64,000 nt of DNA, from positions 22,806 to 86,805 of the forward strand of contig NZ_JAUHTR010000016.1 in assembly GCF_030418125.1 (NCBI RefSeq). Direction: 5' to 3'. The notes under the pieces were generated by a model that was given only the letters and a program-made list of their open reading frames with translations, did not search any database and was not told where the DNA came from. Made by a program: the position numbers and the translations under genes. Source of the stretch: Fictibacillus fluitans. Lineage in GTDB: Bacteria; Bacillota; Bacilli; Bacillales; Fictibacillaceae. Below, piece after piece: positions 42,678 through 50,782 of the stretch. Each line of letters starts with the position of its first letter. Position 1 is the stretch's first letter.

Positions 42678-42935
42678 TTAAACCTGCCATGGCCACGGTG
42701 CCTTGCTCCATGTCCAGTGGTCGTCAATTCCGTCTGCCCGGATGGATCCGAACTTCTGCTCAAAAGGTTTCAACAGCTTCTTTTTTTCCTCTGAAAGTTC
42801 TGTCAGCTGTTTGTACGCATCTTGATCTTCAGGGTGGGTGTCCAAATACAAATTGAGTTCTGTGATTGCAAAATCAATGGCCTGTATCTCTTCCAGCATC
42901 GAATAGTATTCCTTAGGCAACGTCTTTGGCATCAC
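42678..42935 (-). CDS. cotJB: CotJB spore coat protein
   Basis: An 85-residue protein containing YYSMLEEIQAIDFAITELNL and YLDTHPEDQDAYKQL, the CotJB signature, and a Trp-rich C-terminus (WTWSKAPWPWQV). It is a component of the inner coat and depends on CotE/CotJC for assembly in B. subtilis. It starts 3 bases after the cotJA stop, so translation is coupled. Confidence 0.93.
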   Translation of the reverse strand: MMPKTLPKEYYSMLEEIQAIDFAITELNLYLDTHPEDQDAYKQLTELSEEKKKLLKPFEQKFGSIRADGIDDHWTWSKAPWPWQV

Positions 42936-42938
42936 TCT

Positions 42939-43163
42939 TCACCCCTTCAGCTTTTGATTTTTTTCATATGGATCGTACAGCGCAGGCCATAAAGTGCCTT
43001 TTTGCAAAGCTTCTTTTGGTGAGAACTGCGGGAGTTTTTCCGGCTGAAATCCCATATACAAATGGGGAGGAGTCGAATAATGCTTTTCGCCTGGATCCGG
43101 ACACGGGTCATCAGGGCTGTGGTAAGGATGATACGATTTGGTATAAACCTGGTTCTTAGCCAA
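42939..43163 (-). CDS. cotJA: CotJA spore coat protein
   Basis: A 74-residue Pro/Tyr-rich protein (YHPYHSPDDPCPDPGEK; YDPYEKNQ), first gene of the cotJ operon. It is required for normal coat incorporation of CotJC. It starts with TTG, 8 bases behind AGGAGG. The minus strand upstream contains GAATTT-14 bp-CATAACT, which loosely resembles a sigma E promoter as expected for cotJ; this is only suggestive. Confidence 0.9.
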   Translation of the reverse strand: MAKNQVYTKSYHPYHSPDDPCPDPGEKHYSTPPHLYMGFQPEKLPQFSPKEALQKGTLWPALYDPYEKNQKLKG

Positions 43164-43276
43164 AGATAAAACCTCCTATTGAAATAGTTGGTTACTGCTT
43201 GTCTCTTAATAAGTACATGGTTCAGTTATGTATCCCACACTTGGAAATTCTCTAAACTACTTATTTATAATTAATA

Positions 43277-43311
43277 TAAAAAAGCCCCCTAAAAAAGGGA
43301 GCTTTTCCTCC
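43277..43311 (-). terminator. Terminator after the YugP-like gene
   Basis: Stem AAGCTCCC / GGGGGCTT around a TTTTTTA loop with a U6 run on the minus strand. Confidence 0.78.
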
Positions 43312-43319
43312 AGAGTATT

Positions 43320-44006
43320 TTATTCTTCACGCTGACCCTGAAAAAAGATCATCACGAATTTCAGCAGTTCCAATAAGGAAATGAGGGCAGCAGCCACATA
43401 AGTCAGGGCTGCGGCATTCAGCACCTTATTTACGCCGCGTTCCTCATCATTCCGGATAAATCCTTCAGCCAGAAGATATCGTTTCGCACGTGAGCTCGCA
43501 TTAAATTCCACCGGAAGGGTCACCAGCTGAAAAAGAACAGCAATGGAGAACAACACAATGCCCACTCCAATTAATTGGAATTGCTGAAGCAAAAGTCCAC
43601 CCATCAATAAAAAAGGAGCAACACCTGATGTGAGATTAACAAGCGGAAACATGCGATGGCGGAAAACAAGGGCTCCATATGACTGTTTATGCTGAACGGC
43701 ATGCCCTACTTCATGGGCCGCCACGGAAACGGAGGCAATCGAATCACCATAGTACACGGACTCTGATAGACGCACCACTTTTGAAACGGGATCATAATGA
43801 TCGCTCAGCATTCCCGGCACGGGTTCTACCGGTATATGTGAAAGCCCATTCTGATCAAGTATGGACCGTGCCACCTCTGCACCGGTTCTTCCCGAATAGG
43901 CACTGACCTGCGACCACTTTTTAAAATTTCCTTTTACTTTGAATTGGGCCCATAATGAAATGGCAAATGCGATAATAATCAGAAAATCCATCGGATGAAA
44001 AAACAT
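43320..44006 (-). CDS. YugP-type membrane zinc metallopeptidase
   Basis: A 228-residue protein: N-terminal helix, SGRTGAEVARSILDQNGL, VAAHEVGHAVQHKQ (HExxH zinc site) and two or three C-terminal helices, with LPVEFNASSRAKRYL between them. This is the YugP family of putative membrane proteases (DUF/Zn_peptidase_2). Substrate unknown. It is 28 bp downstream of the Spo0M-like gene and may be co-transcribed with it. Confidence 0.88.
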   Translation of the reverse strand: MFFHPMDFLIIIAFAISLWAQFKVKGNFKKWSQVSAYSGRTGAEVARSILDQNGLSHIPVEPVPGMLSDHYDPVSKVVRLSESVYYGDSIASVSVAAHEVGHAVQHKQSYGALVFRHRMFPLVNLTSGVAPFLLMGGLLLQQFQLIGVGIVLFSIAVLFQLVTLPVEFNASSRAKRYLLAEGFIRNDEERGVNKVLNAAALTYVAAALISLLELLKFVMIFFQGQREE

Positions 44007-44034
44007 TTTTACTCCTCCTCCATATTGCTAAAAC

Positions 44035-44715
44035 TTATTCCTTGGTCATGTAAACCAGTTTTTCTTTCAACGCTTCTTCCACACAGATTCTGCTTTTCAG
44101 CTGTGCGGCAGACAGGAAAATTACGAGCCCGGAATCAGCTTTCCGGTGATTCTCAAGCTTTATCACACTGAAAAAGATGTCCATTCCGTCCTTTTTTGTC
44201 ATAGCGGAAAACTCGAACTTAAAAACAGAAGAGGCAAAACGAAAAATCTGTTTATTGCCATTTAAAAATCCTGACTGCTGCATTTCATGAAAACCAAGCG
44301 CCCCAAGAGCATAAAAGACCTGCAAAAATTCATGCCGCCCTTTGATGCATATGGGCAGCATATAACTCCGCCCTCTGTTTTTCCCTCCCCGGACACCCGC
44401 CTGTACTTTATATGAAATATGGGTACAGGAAATCGGCAGATCCTCTGGCAAACAGGCGGAAAACGAAAGAATGAATCCATTTTCATTCTGTTTCCGTGTT
44501 TCGGTTATTTCTTGTAATTTGATAGATTTTTTGGTGCGCAGCTGCCCATCTTGATATTCCAGAATCAGTTCAAAATCAATGGCACATCCCTGTTCCGGAA
44601 CGACTCCATTTCCTATGCTCCATTGCCCCTCAAGCTTCCCACCAGGGTAAAAAACAGATGAATCCAAAGCTGGGCCAGCTTCCTTTTTTAATTTAGAAAC
44701 AATTCCTTTGATCAT
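44035..44715 (-). CDS. Spo0M-like arrestin-fold protein
   Basis: A 226-residue soluble protein with a predicted beta-sandwich: FYPGGKLEGQWSIGNG and QGCAIDFELILEY correspond to the start of Spo0M (PGe.i.G..); a second sandwich follows (CTHISYKVQAGVRG). Spo0M influences sporulation and cytokinesis in B. subtilis. The match is moderate; the protein is shorter than typical Spo0M (about 258 aa) and lacks its acidic C-terminus. Its 3' neighbour is the YugP-like protease. Confidence 0.6.
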   Translation of the reverse strand: MIKGIVSKLKKEAGPALDSSVFYPGGKLEGQWSIGNGVVPEQGCAIDFELILEYQDGQLRTKKSIKLQEITETRKQNENGFILSFSACLPEDLPISCTHISYKVQAGVRGGKNRGRSYMLPICIKGRHEFLQVFYALGALGFHEMQQSGFLNGNKQIFRFASSVFKFEFSAMTKKDGMDIFFSVIKLENHRKADSGLVIFLSAAQLKSRICVEEALKEKLVYMTKE

Positions 44716-44787
44716 AATCTGCCTTTCTAGTGCTGCATTTAAAGTTATATACGAATAAAGGGGCGGAAGGTTTCAACTTTTGCGCAA

Positions 44788-44818
44788 ACAAAAAAAGGAG
44801 GCCGAAGCCTCTCTTTTC
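44788..44818 (-). terminator. Terminator after modB
   Basis: Stem AAAGAGAGGC / GCCTCCTTT with a TTCG tetraloop and a seven-base U tract on the minus strand. Confidence 0.85.
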
Positions 44819-44819
44819 A

Positions 44820-45476
44820 TTAGCGTTTAATTCGGTATGCTGCTGTAAGCATCGCAAAAGAAATGACAATACTTGCGAGGACCAGCGTCCAGGCTTCTTT
44901 CATATGACCTGAATCAATGGCAAGGTAAATTGCAGTCGGAATGGTCTGGGTGCGCCCGGGGATATTTCCGGCAAACATCAGGGTAGCGCCAAATTCTCCA
45001 AGCGCTCTTGCAAAACTTAATATGGCTCCCGAAACAATGGATGTATAGGAAAGAGGAACAGTAATAAAGAAAAATACGCCCCATTTGCCTGCTCCATCCA
45101 CTCGGGCAGCATTCTCAATATCCTGATCAACGGCTTCAAACCCTGTCTTTGCCGATTGGTACATGAGAGGAAAGGCAACAACACTCGAAGCAAGCACTGC
45201 GGCCCACCAGGTAAAAATAACAGGCTGTCCAAACAGCATTTCTATGAATTGGCCAACCGGACTTCGTTTTCCGAAGACGATAATGAGCAGAAACCCTATG
45301 ACGGTTGGTGGAAGAACGAGAGGCAGCATTAATAGTGTTTCAATAACAAGTTTTCCTTTAAACGACTTGCCTGCCATCCCCTTCCCCAGCATTACGCCCG
45401 ACAATATAACGATAATCCACGCGGAAGCGGCAACGGTAATGGACAGATAGACCGGCGGCCAAATATTTGCTAGCAT
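44820..45476 (-). CDS. modB: ModB-type molybdate ABC permease
   Basis: A 218-residue ModB/CysT-type permease with about five transmembrane helices; LPLVLPPTVIGFLLIIVFG and the cytoplasmic EAA loop ENAARVDGAGKWGVFFFITVPLS are typical, followed by FARALGEFGATLMFAGNIPG. It imports molybdate (or tungstate) for molybdopterin enzymes. The usual partners modA and modC are absent on either side: a terminator follows directly and a DUF2971 gene with its own terminator precedes it. Confidence 0.87.
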   Translation of the reverse strand: MLANIWPPVYLSITVAASAWIIVILSGVMLGKGMAGKSFKGKLVIETLLMLPLVLPPTVIGFLLIIVFGKRSPVGQFIEMLFGQPVIFTWWAAVLASSVVAFPLMYQSAKTGFEAVDQDIENAARVDGAGKWGVFFFITVPLSYTSIVSGAILSFARALGEFGATLMFAGNIPGRTQTIPTAIYLAIDSGHMKEAWTLVLASIVISFAMLTAAYRIKR

Positions 45477-45569
45477 AGTTTCTCCTTCATTTTATGCATC
45501 AAACAACGTATGTACTGAATTTCAAAGAATCTTATCAACCTCCATTATAGCGAAAAAGCGGACAGTCAA

Positions 45570-45604
45570 CAAAAAGACAGCATTGGCTTTACCCATGCTG
45601 CCTT
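45570..45604 (-). terminator. Terminator after the DUF2971 gene
   Basis: Stem GGCAGCAT / ATGCTGTC with a GGGTAAAGCCA loop followed by U5, immediately after the stop. Confidence 0.75.
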
Positions 45605-45605
45605 T

Positions 45606-46412
45606 TTAATAGAAGGGACTTTCATACAAAGAAGACTTGATCACCGGCTTAAACGGCAGCCTGTATTTTTCCAGCACCGACTGAACCACTTCCTTCAGCC
45701 AGTCCGGACTGGTTGGAGACACGTACACTTCGTCAATCAATGTGTGTAAATTGCAATCAACATACGCTCCATCTTTATGGTTAAATCTCCGATGGTTTGG
45801 ATCATCGAAGGCAAGCAGACGGATTTCGTTTTCATGGCTGAAAGACCGTCGTTTGTAGAACAAGGTTTCATACGGATTGAGACTCGCCATCTCCGAATTA
45901 AAGTTAATATATTGAACCTGCCCCACATAGGTTCGGAAGCGTTTGTCACTGATACTCGTAAACAGCTTATCAAGCGTGGAACAGACGGCAATCCCTTCAT
46001 CTGATTTCAAATAAAGGTTCCACATCCCCGCTGATTCCTCTTCGTTCAAATGCCAGCAATTAACCCCCACATAATCATGCATTTGCTTAATATATTCATG
46101 GAGCTGCCTTCTTTTTTCGGCTTTTGAGAGATTCTCATCCACGGGTACGGTTCGATAAGACAACGGGTCATTGAGGATATTGTTGACGTCCAAAGCAGAA
46201 TAGCTGCCTTCATGATTGTCCACAAAAAGGGAGGGTTTCGGAAAGAACAGCGATTTTTGATAAAGCATGCTGACAAACTTTGCAAAGTCCATGTACTTCC
46301 ATATCTTTGAACTGCCCGATACTTTCCGGCTGTTCTTTATATTGTAGGTCGTATTTTGATCGAACTGAGACTGGAATTTGACCAACGCTCTTTCCGCCCA
46401 GTATTCACTCAT
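45606..46412 (-). CDS. DUF2971 protein
   Basis: A 268-residue soluble protein with the DUF2971 core: KIWKYMDFAKFVSMLYQKSLFF, then VNCWHLNEEESAGMWNLY and SDEGIAVCSTLDKL, KRRSFSHENEIRLLAF and VDCNLHTLIDEVYVSP. Catalytic function is unknown; some members lie in defence islands, but no defence genes are seen here. The ATG follows GAAGGAAGGACTGCGGT and overlaps the stop of a 48-codon micro-ORF (ATGA). Confidence 0.8.
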   Translation of the reverse strand: MSEYWAERALVKFQSQFDQNTTYNIKNSRKVSGSSKIWKYMDFAKFVSMLYQKSLFFPKPSLFVDNHEGSYSALDVNNILNDPLSYRTVPVDENLSKAEKRRQLHEYIKQMHDYVGVNCWHLNEEESAGMWNLYLKSDEGIAVCSTLDKLFTSISDKRFRTYVGQVQYINFNSEMASLNPYETLFYKRRSFSHENEIRLLAFDDPNHRRFNHKDGAYVDCNLHTLIDEVYVSPTSPDWLKEVVQSVLEKYRLPFKPVIKSSLYESPFY

Positions 46413-46555
46413 ACCGCAGTCCTTCCTTCTTGTTTTTTCTGCACACTGTCTATAGTTATGCTTGCAGACTCCCCATTATTACCGGCTGTAAAGGTGCTTC
46501 TTTTATTCCCTCTGTTTTCAGGATGATAAACATGGACTTCAGATACTCTTACCAT
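46409..46555 (-). CDS. Possible 48-residue micro-ORF coupled to the DUF2971 gene
   Basis: An open frame of 48 codons (begins MVRVSEVHVYHPENRG) lies between the feoB terminator and the DUF2971 gene, overlapping its start in an ATGA. The ribosome site (TTAGGAT) is weak. The coupling geometry is the main support; the product has no recognised domain. Confidence 0.38.
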   Translation of the reverse strand: MVRVSEVHVYHPENRGNKRSTFTAGNNGESASITIDSVQKKQEGRTAV

Positions 46556-46589
46556 GTTGTATCCTAAAAAATCTTTAAAGAATGTACTA

Positions 46590-46622
46590 AAAAAACCAGA
46601 ACCGGTCCGACTGGTTCTGGTT
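46590..46622 (-). terminator. Terminator of the feo operon
   Basis: Stem AAAACCAGAACC / GGTTCTGGTTTT around AGTCGGACC with a U-run on the minus strand, seven bases after the last feo gene. Confidence 0.85.
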
Positions 46623-46628
46623 TTCAAA

Positions 46629-48023
46629 TTATCCAAGCAGCCTTACACTTTGTGCGATAACAAATGTTACAAAGATGGCGATTACGGTTGGAATGAGGAA
46701 AGAAAGAAAGGTCCATTTCATGCTTTTTGTTTCTTTATAAATGTTGACCAGTGTGGTGCCGCATGGAAAATGAAGCAGTGAAAACAGCATCATATTCAAT
46801 GCAGTGAGCCAGGTCCAGCCATGGTCCACAAAAATTTGTTTCAAATCTCCCAGGTTATCAACCTCTGTCAAGGCTCCTGTAGAAAGATATCCCATAATCA
46901 AAATGGGCAGGACGATTTCGTTTGCAGGCAGTCCGATCAGAAATGCCATCAGAATATAGCCGTCAAGACCAAGCATCTGACCAAAGGGGTCGAGGAAGTT
47001 AACGATATGCATGAGCACGCTCGTATCACCAGCATTCACATTCGCCAGTACCCATGTCAGTATGCCTGCCGGTGCAGCTACCTTTACAGCTCTTAGCAGC
47101 ACAGCCCATGAACGCTCAAGTGATGAGCGAATGACTGTTTCCCAAAACTTTGGACGTCTGTAGGCAGGAAGCTCAAGTGTATAGTGGGTAGGCACTCCTT
47201 TGAGAGCCGTCTTGGATAATACCCAGGAAACCAAGAAAGTTACAAGAATTCCGAACATCACAATGCCTACGATGACAGATGTTGTAACAAGGGACTTCGC
47301 TCCCCCTGTATATCCTGCCGCCATAAAGAGGGAAGCCAGCACAATAAGGGTTCCCCAGCGGCCGTTGCACGGAACAAAATTATTAGTCAGGATGGCCAGC
47401 ATCCGCTCTCTCGGTGACTCAATAATCCGTGAAGACATCATGGCTGCTGCATTGCAGCCAAATCCCATGGCCATCGTCAGTGACTGCTTGCCGTGTGCGC
47501 CCACTTTTTTAAAGATACGGTCCATATTAAACGCTACCCTTGGTAAATATCCATAGTTTTCAAGCAAAGCGAACGTTGGGAAAAAGATCGCCATTGGCGG
47601 CAGCATCACACTAATAACCCAGGTGGTGCCGCGGTACAATCCCAAAACAAGAACTCCATACAGCCACTCCGGAGCTTTCACCCAATCGAAGAATGCTGCA
47701 ATGTAATTTTCCAGCCATCCGAAAAATCGGGCAATCATATCTGATGGAATATTGGCGCCGGCAATCGTAAGGTAAAAAACAATGCCCAGCATTACCATCA
47801 TGATGGGAAAACCCCAAATAGGAGAGGTGAAAACAGCATCCAGCTTTTCCGTACGGCGGTCCCGTTTGGTTTTAGTATGCTGTACCCCAGCCTCGCACAG
47901 GCGCTTGCTTTCCTGGTACAGACTGCCCACAATTTTATCACGAAGATCCGGAGATGAAAGCTGCTGCGCCCTCTCATAGAGAGCATTCAGATCTCCTCTT
48001 GAACCTGCCAGTTCTGAATTCAT
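46629..48023 (-). CDS. feoB: FeoB membrane transporter part (separate gene)
   Basis: A 464-residue protein corresponding to the C-terminal half of FeoB: a cytoplasmic linker (1-75), then about eight transmembrane helices with two Gate (nucleoside-recognition) domains. GFGCNAAAMMSSRIIESPRERM and NFVPCNGRWGTLIVL contain the conserved cysteines of the ferrous iron path; a second region LLHFPCGTTLVNIYKE mirrors it. It has its own start (ATG after AAGGAGGGAACCGC), overlapping the GTPase gene by 4 bp. FeoB is normally one chain of about 660-700 residues, so this is a split form. Confidence 0.88.
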   Translation of the reverse strand: MNSELAGSRGDLNALYERAQQLSSPDLRDKIVGSLYQESKRLCEAGVQHTKTKRDRRTEKLDAVFTSPIWGFPIMMVMLGIVFYLTIAGANIPSDMIARFFGWLENYIAAFFDWVKAPEWLYGVLVLGLYRGTTWVISVMLPPMAIFFPTFALLENYGYLPRVAFNMDRIFKKVGAHGKQSLTMAMGFGCNAAAMMSSRIIESPRERMLAILTNNFVPCNGRWGTLIVLASLFMAAGYTGGAKSLVTTSVIVGIVMFGILVTFLVSWVLSKTALKGVPTHYTLELPAYRRPKFWETVIRSSLERSWAVLLRAVKVAAPAGILTWVLANVNAGDTSVLMHIVNFLDPFGQMLGLDGYILMAFLIGLPANEIVLPILIMGYLSTGALTEVDNLGDLKQIFVDHGWTWLTALNMMLFSLLHFPCGTTLVNIYKETKSMKWTFLSFLIPTVIAIFVTFVIAQSVRLLG

Positions 48024-48715
48024 GCGGTTCCCTCCTTTACCTTCAGCCTTGATTTCAATTCATCCAGCAAAGATTCATCTCCATCCAGCAGCCGCAAGGC
48101 CACCCAGCGGGAAGAGATACGGTCCTCAACCAGATCAGCTACAAGAGGCTCCAAGGAAGCGATCTTTGCTTCAATGTCTTTGTCATATGTCAACCGCGCT
48201 GGTTCGCACTTGATTTTGCCCTCCGCCAGACGTTCAATGGTGTCGAGCAGCAGGGGAAACCCTGCTTTGTTCCGGGCTGAAATTTTAATAACAGGGACAC
48301 CAAGCCGGCGGGTCAGTAACCGTTCATTGATCGAGATGCCTCTCTTTTCCGCCTCATCCATCAAATTAATGCAAATGATCACATTTTGCGTCATTTCCAA
48401 TATTTGCAGAGCAAGGTTCAGGTTCCGTTCAAGAGAAGTGGCATCAACCACAACAAGTGTCACATCCGGCTTTTCAAATACGATATAATTTCTTGCCACT
48501 TCCTCATCACGGGAATTGGAGAAGATGGAATACGTTCCCGGCAAATCAATCATTCTGTAATTTTTCCCCTTATGAAGTAAGGTTCCTTCCGCAAGCGAAA
48601 CGGTTTTGCCGGCCCAGTTTCCCGTATGCTGCTTTAATCCGGTCAATGCGTTGAACAACGTACTTTTTCCCGTGTTTGGATTTCCGGCCAGTGCGATTCG
48701 GTACGAATCATTCAT
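48020..48715 (-). CDS. feoB: FeoB GTPase part (separate gene)
   Basis: A 231-residue soluble protein holding the FeoB G domain: G1 GNPNTGKST, G2 TGNWAGKTV, G3 MIDLPGTYS, G4 INLMDEAEKRG and G5 ISARNKAG, then the GDI-like helical region (190-231). It ends in TGA overlapping the ATG of the membrane part (ATGA), with the AAGGAGG of the next gene inside its last codons. There is no missing sequence between the two parts, so the split looks functional. It overlaps feoA by 8 bp. Confidence 0.9.
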   Translation of the reverse strand: MNDSYRIALAGNPNTGKSTLFNALTGLKQHTGNWAGKTVSLAEGTLLHKGKNYRMIDLPGTYSIFSNSRDEEVARNYIVFEKPDVTLVVVDATSLERNLNLALQILEMTQNVIICINLMDEAEKRGISINERLLTRRLGVPVIKISARNKAGFPLLLDTIERLAEGKIKCEPARLTYDKDIEAKIASLEPLVADLVEDRISSRWVALRLLDGDESLLDELKSRLKVKEGTA

Positions 48716-48974
48716 GTTTCATCAGCTCCCCTTGAATCTTCGAACTTTCTTCTCTCCTGAGGGCAATGGTGGTCTGGCTGACACGAAAAGCAATCGGATC
48801 GCCCAGCGGACTTTTCCGTATAACCTCCACAACCGCACCTGGTACAAATCCAAGATCCAGCAGCCGCCTTCTCATCACACCTTCGATATCCATGGAGGTA
48901 ATCTGTATGAAGTCGCCATTCTTCCCTTCATAAAGGGTGATACAGTTAGTCTTATCCACTTCTTTTTCCCCCAC
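48708..48974 (-). CDS. feoA: FeoA, SH3-like ferrous iron transport protein
   Basis: An 88-residue protein with the FeoA SH3-like fold: GDFIQITSMDIEGVMRRRLLDLGFVPG and VVEVIRKSPLGDPIAFRVSQTTIALRREE. FeoA is a cytoplasmic partner of FeoB. First gene of feoA-feoB(G)-feoB(TM), with overlapping reading frames throughout. Confidence 0.92.
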   Translation of the reverse strand: MGEKEVDKTNCITLYEGKNGDFIQITSMDIEGVMRRRLLDLGFVPGAVVEVIRKSPLGDPIAFRVSQTTIALRREESSKIQGELMKHE

Positions 48975-49008
48975 TCTTATTTGTTTCCTTCGCGCAACAT
49001 TTGCTTAT

Positions 49009-49037
49009 ATCATATGTATATCCAATGGTTTTGTCAA
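49009..49037 (-). promoter_or_regulatory. Promoter of the feo operon
   Basis: On the minus strand a perfect TTGACA (49032-49037) and TATGAT (49009-49014) with 17-bp spacing. ATATCATATGTATAT around the -10 is an imperfect palindrome and could be an operator. No classical Fur box was found by eye. Confidence 0.68.
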
Positions 49038-49052
49038 TGTTTCCTGCAAAAT

Positions 49053-49083
49053 AAAAAAAGCCCCCTGAATTCCAGGGGGCTTC
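49053..49083 (-). terminator. Terminator after the nucleotidase gene
   Basis: Perfect stem AAGCCCCCTG-GAATT-CAGGGGGCTT type hairpin (49058-49082) with a U7 tract on the minus strand. Confidence 0.85.
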
Positions 49084-49098
49084 TTATCACATTTAGTT

Positions 49099-49671
49099 TT
49101 ATTTTTCTTCTGAAGAAAGAAGTTCTTTAAGCTCTTTCCAATGTAACAGCCGCTCACCGTGTAAATGACGGTTGTACGACTGGTCCCTGACAACCACTCT
49201 CAAGGAGCCTCCTGACAGGGTATCAAGCACGCCGGGTTTATCGTCAAAATAGAAATCAAGGCCAAGCTCCTCAATGATTTTTACTTTTTCATGATCCTTC
49301 ATCCCGCAATAAAATTTATCGTCATCAACCGGAAACCCTTGCTTCTTCATCCAATTCATCGTCCGTTCACCATGTTCTCCCGGACGAGCCGTAATGTAGT
49401 ATATCTCATGTCCCTGTTCCTTCAACTCCAGCAAGGTTTCCACTGCATCGGGATAGGGCGGGCATTCAGAGAAATAGATTTCTTCACGCAAGGTGTTCCA
49501 CATTTCTTTTCCTTCCACATTCGTAAGGCCAAATGGCTCATGGATTTCTACTGTTTTCAGTGCATCGAAAACATCCTGGGCCAGATTTCTGTTCAATTTC
49601 TTGTTATAAATTGTAAAGGCATAGCCTCTCAAATTAATTAACGTATCATCAATATCAAAGCCAAATTTCAT
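49099..49671 (-). CDS. HAD 5'-nucleotidase-like phosphatase (YqfW type)
   Basis: A 190-residue HAD phosphatase of the NT5C group: motif I KFGFDIDDTLINLRG, motif II YYITARPG, Lys in KDHEKVKIIEELG and motif III DFYFDDKPGVLDTL. It probably dephosphorylates deoxynucleoside monophosphates or a related small phosphate ester. ATG 49671 follows AAGGAGATCAATG. It lies 16 bp after ribD on the same strand and could be the pyrimidine-phosphatase-like partner of that cluster, a HAD enzyme being needed between RibD and RibH; this is inference. Confidence 0.8.
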   Translation of the reverse strand: MKFGFDIDDTLINLRGYAFTIYNKKLNRNLAQDVFDALKTVEIHEPFGLTNVEGKEMWNTLREEIYFSECPPYPDAVETLLELKEQGHEIYYITARPGEHGERTMNWMKKQGFPVDDDKFYCGMKDHEKVKIIEELGLDFYFDDKPGVLDTLSGGSLRVVVRDQSYNRHLHGERLLHWKELKELLSSEEK

Positions 49672-49687
49672 CATTGATCTCCTTCGG

Positions 49688-50782
49688 TTACTTGTAAACT
49701 GGATATCCTGTAAACTTAAAATCAACTCCAACCTGTTCCACTGCCATGTCACGAAGATCCACTGCTCCGCTCATCAGGTCAGCACCTTCTCCTTCAAGAA
49801 AAGTCGGCGACAGGCTTCCGCCAAGGAGTTTTGGGGCCATATAGACCACAAATTTGTCGATGAGCTTCTGCTCAAGGAACGAAGCATTAACGGCTCCTCC
49901 GCCCTCAATCATTACAGACGAGATTTGCTTTTCTCCAAGAAGGCGTAAAACTTCTTCAGGATTGACCTTCCCAGAACGGCTTTTTGTTGTGAATATGGAA
50001 ACACCCAATTTTTCAAGCTCGCGGCGCTTCTCTTCTCCCGCCTGTTCAGTCGTAAAAATCCAGGTTTCCACTTTCTGGTCCTGCACCACTTTCGCTGACA
50101 CCGGAATCCTTAAGGTGGAATCCAAAATTACCCGAATCGGGTTGCGGCCGTTGGGAATACGGGCTGTCAGCTCCGGATCATCCTTAATCACGGTGTTGAC
50201 GCCAACGAGGATTGCCATGTTTTCATTCCGAATCTGATGAACGTCCAATCTGGCAGCTTCTCCGGTAATCCATTTGCTGTCGTTCGTTGCGGTGGCGATT
50301 TTCCCATCGAGGGTGGCAGCTGATTTTACCGTGACAAAAGGGAGCTTTTGCACAATAAATTTATTGAATACTTCGTTCATCCTTTGTGATTCCTTCTCCA
50401 TGACACCAGTGATAACTTCAATACCGGCTTCTTTAAGAATGGCGGCTCCCCTTCCCGATACGAGCGGATTCGGATCCAGACTTGCAATCACCACCCTGCT
50501 CAGTCCCGCTTTTACAATCGCTTCAGCACAGGGACCGGTTCTTCCATAATGGGAACAAGGCTCAAGGGTCACATAAATCGTTCCTCCTTTCGCCTTCTCA
50601 CCCGCCATTCTGATGGCATGGATTTCAGCATGAGGCTCTCCGGGCTTCAAATGAGATCCAATTCCCACAATACGGCTCTCGTTGACAATGACAGAACCGA
50701 CCATAGGGTTTGGGTCGGTCTGCCCTTTCATGGCTCGGGCGTTTTCAAGCGCTAATTTCATGTAAAAGGTATGATTAGTCAT
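49688..50782 (-). CDS. ribD: RibD, deaminase/reductase of riboflavin synthesis
   Basis: A 364-residue bifunctional enzyme. The N-terminal cytidine-deaminase-like domain (1-145) shows HAEIHAIRM and EPCSHYGRTGPCAEAI (zinc site); the C-terminal DHFR-like reductase (about 148-364) shows TLDGKIATATNDSKWITG and IEGGGAVNASFLEQKLID. It converts the pyrimidinone product of GTP cyclohydrolase II in two steps. It overlaps the upstream ribA-like gene by 8 bp. It is separated from the riboswitch-controlled rib operon by 15 kb. Confidence 0.93.
   Translation of the reverse strand: MTNHTFYMKLALENARAMKGQTDPNPMVGSVIVNESRIVGIGSHLKPGEPHAEIHAIRMAGEKAKGGTIYVTLEPCSHYGRTGPCAEAIVKAGLSRVVIASLDPNPLVSGRGAAILKEAGIEVITGVMEKESQRMNEVFNKFIVQKLPFVTVKSAATLDGKIATATNDSKWITGEAARLDVHQIRNENMAILVGVNTVIKDDPELTARIPNGRNPIRVILDSTLRIPVSAKVVQDQKVETWIFTTEQAGEEKRRELEKLGVSIFTTKSRSGKVNPEEVLRLLGEKQISSVMIEGGGAVNASFLEQKLIDKFVVYMAPKLLGGSLSPTFLEGEGADLMSGAVDLRDMAVEQVGVDFKFTGYPVYK

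Noticed and set aside
48975..49040. Fur box upstream of feoA
   Set aside because: No stretch close to GATAATGATAATCATTATC was found; only an AT-rich imperfect palindrome at the -10 region, which is noted with the promoter.
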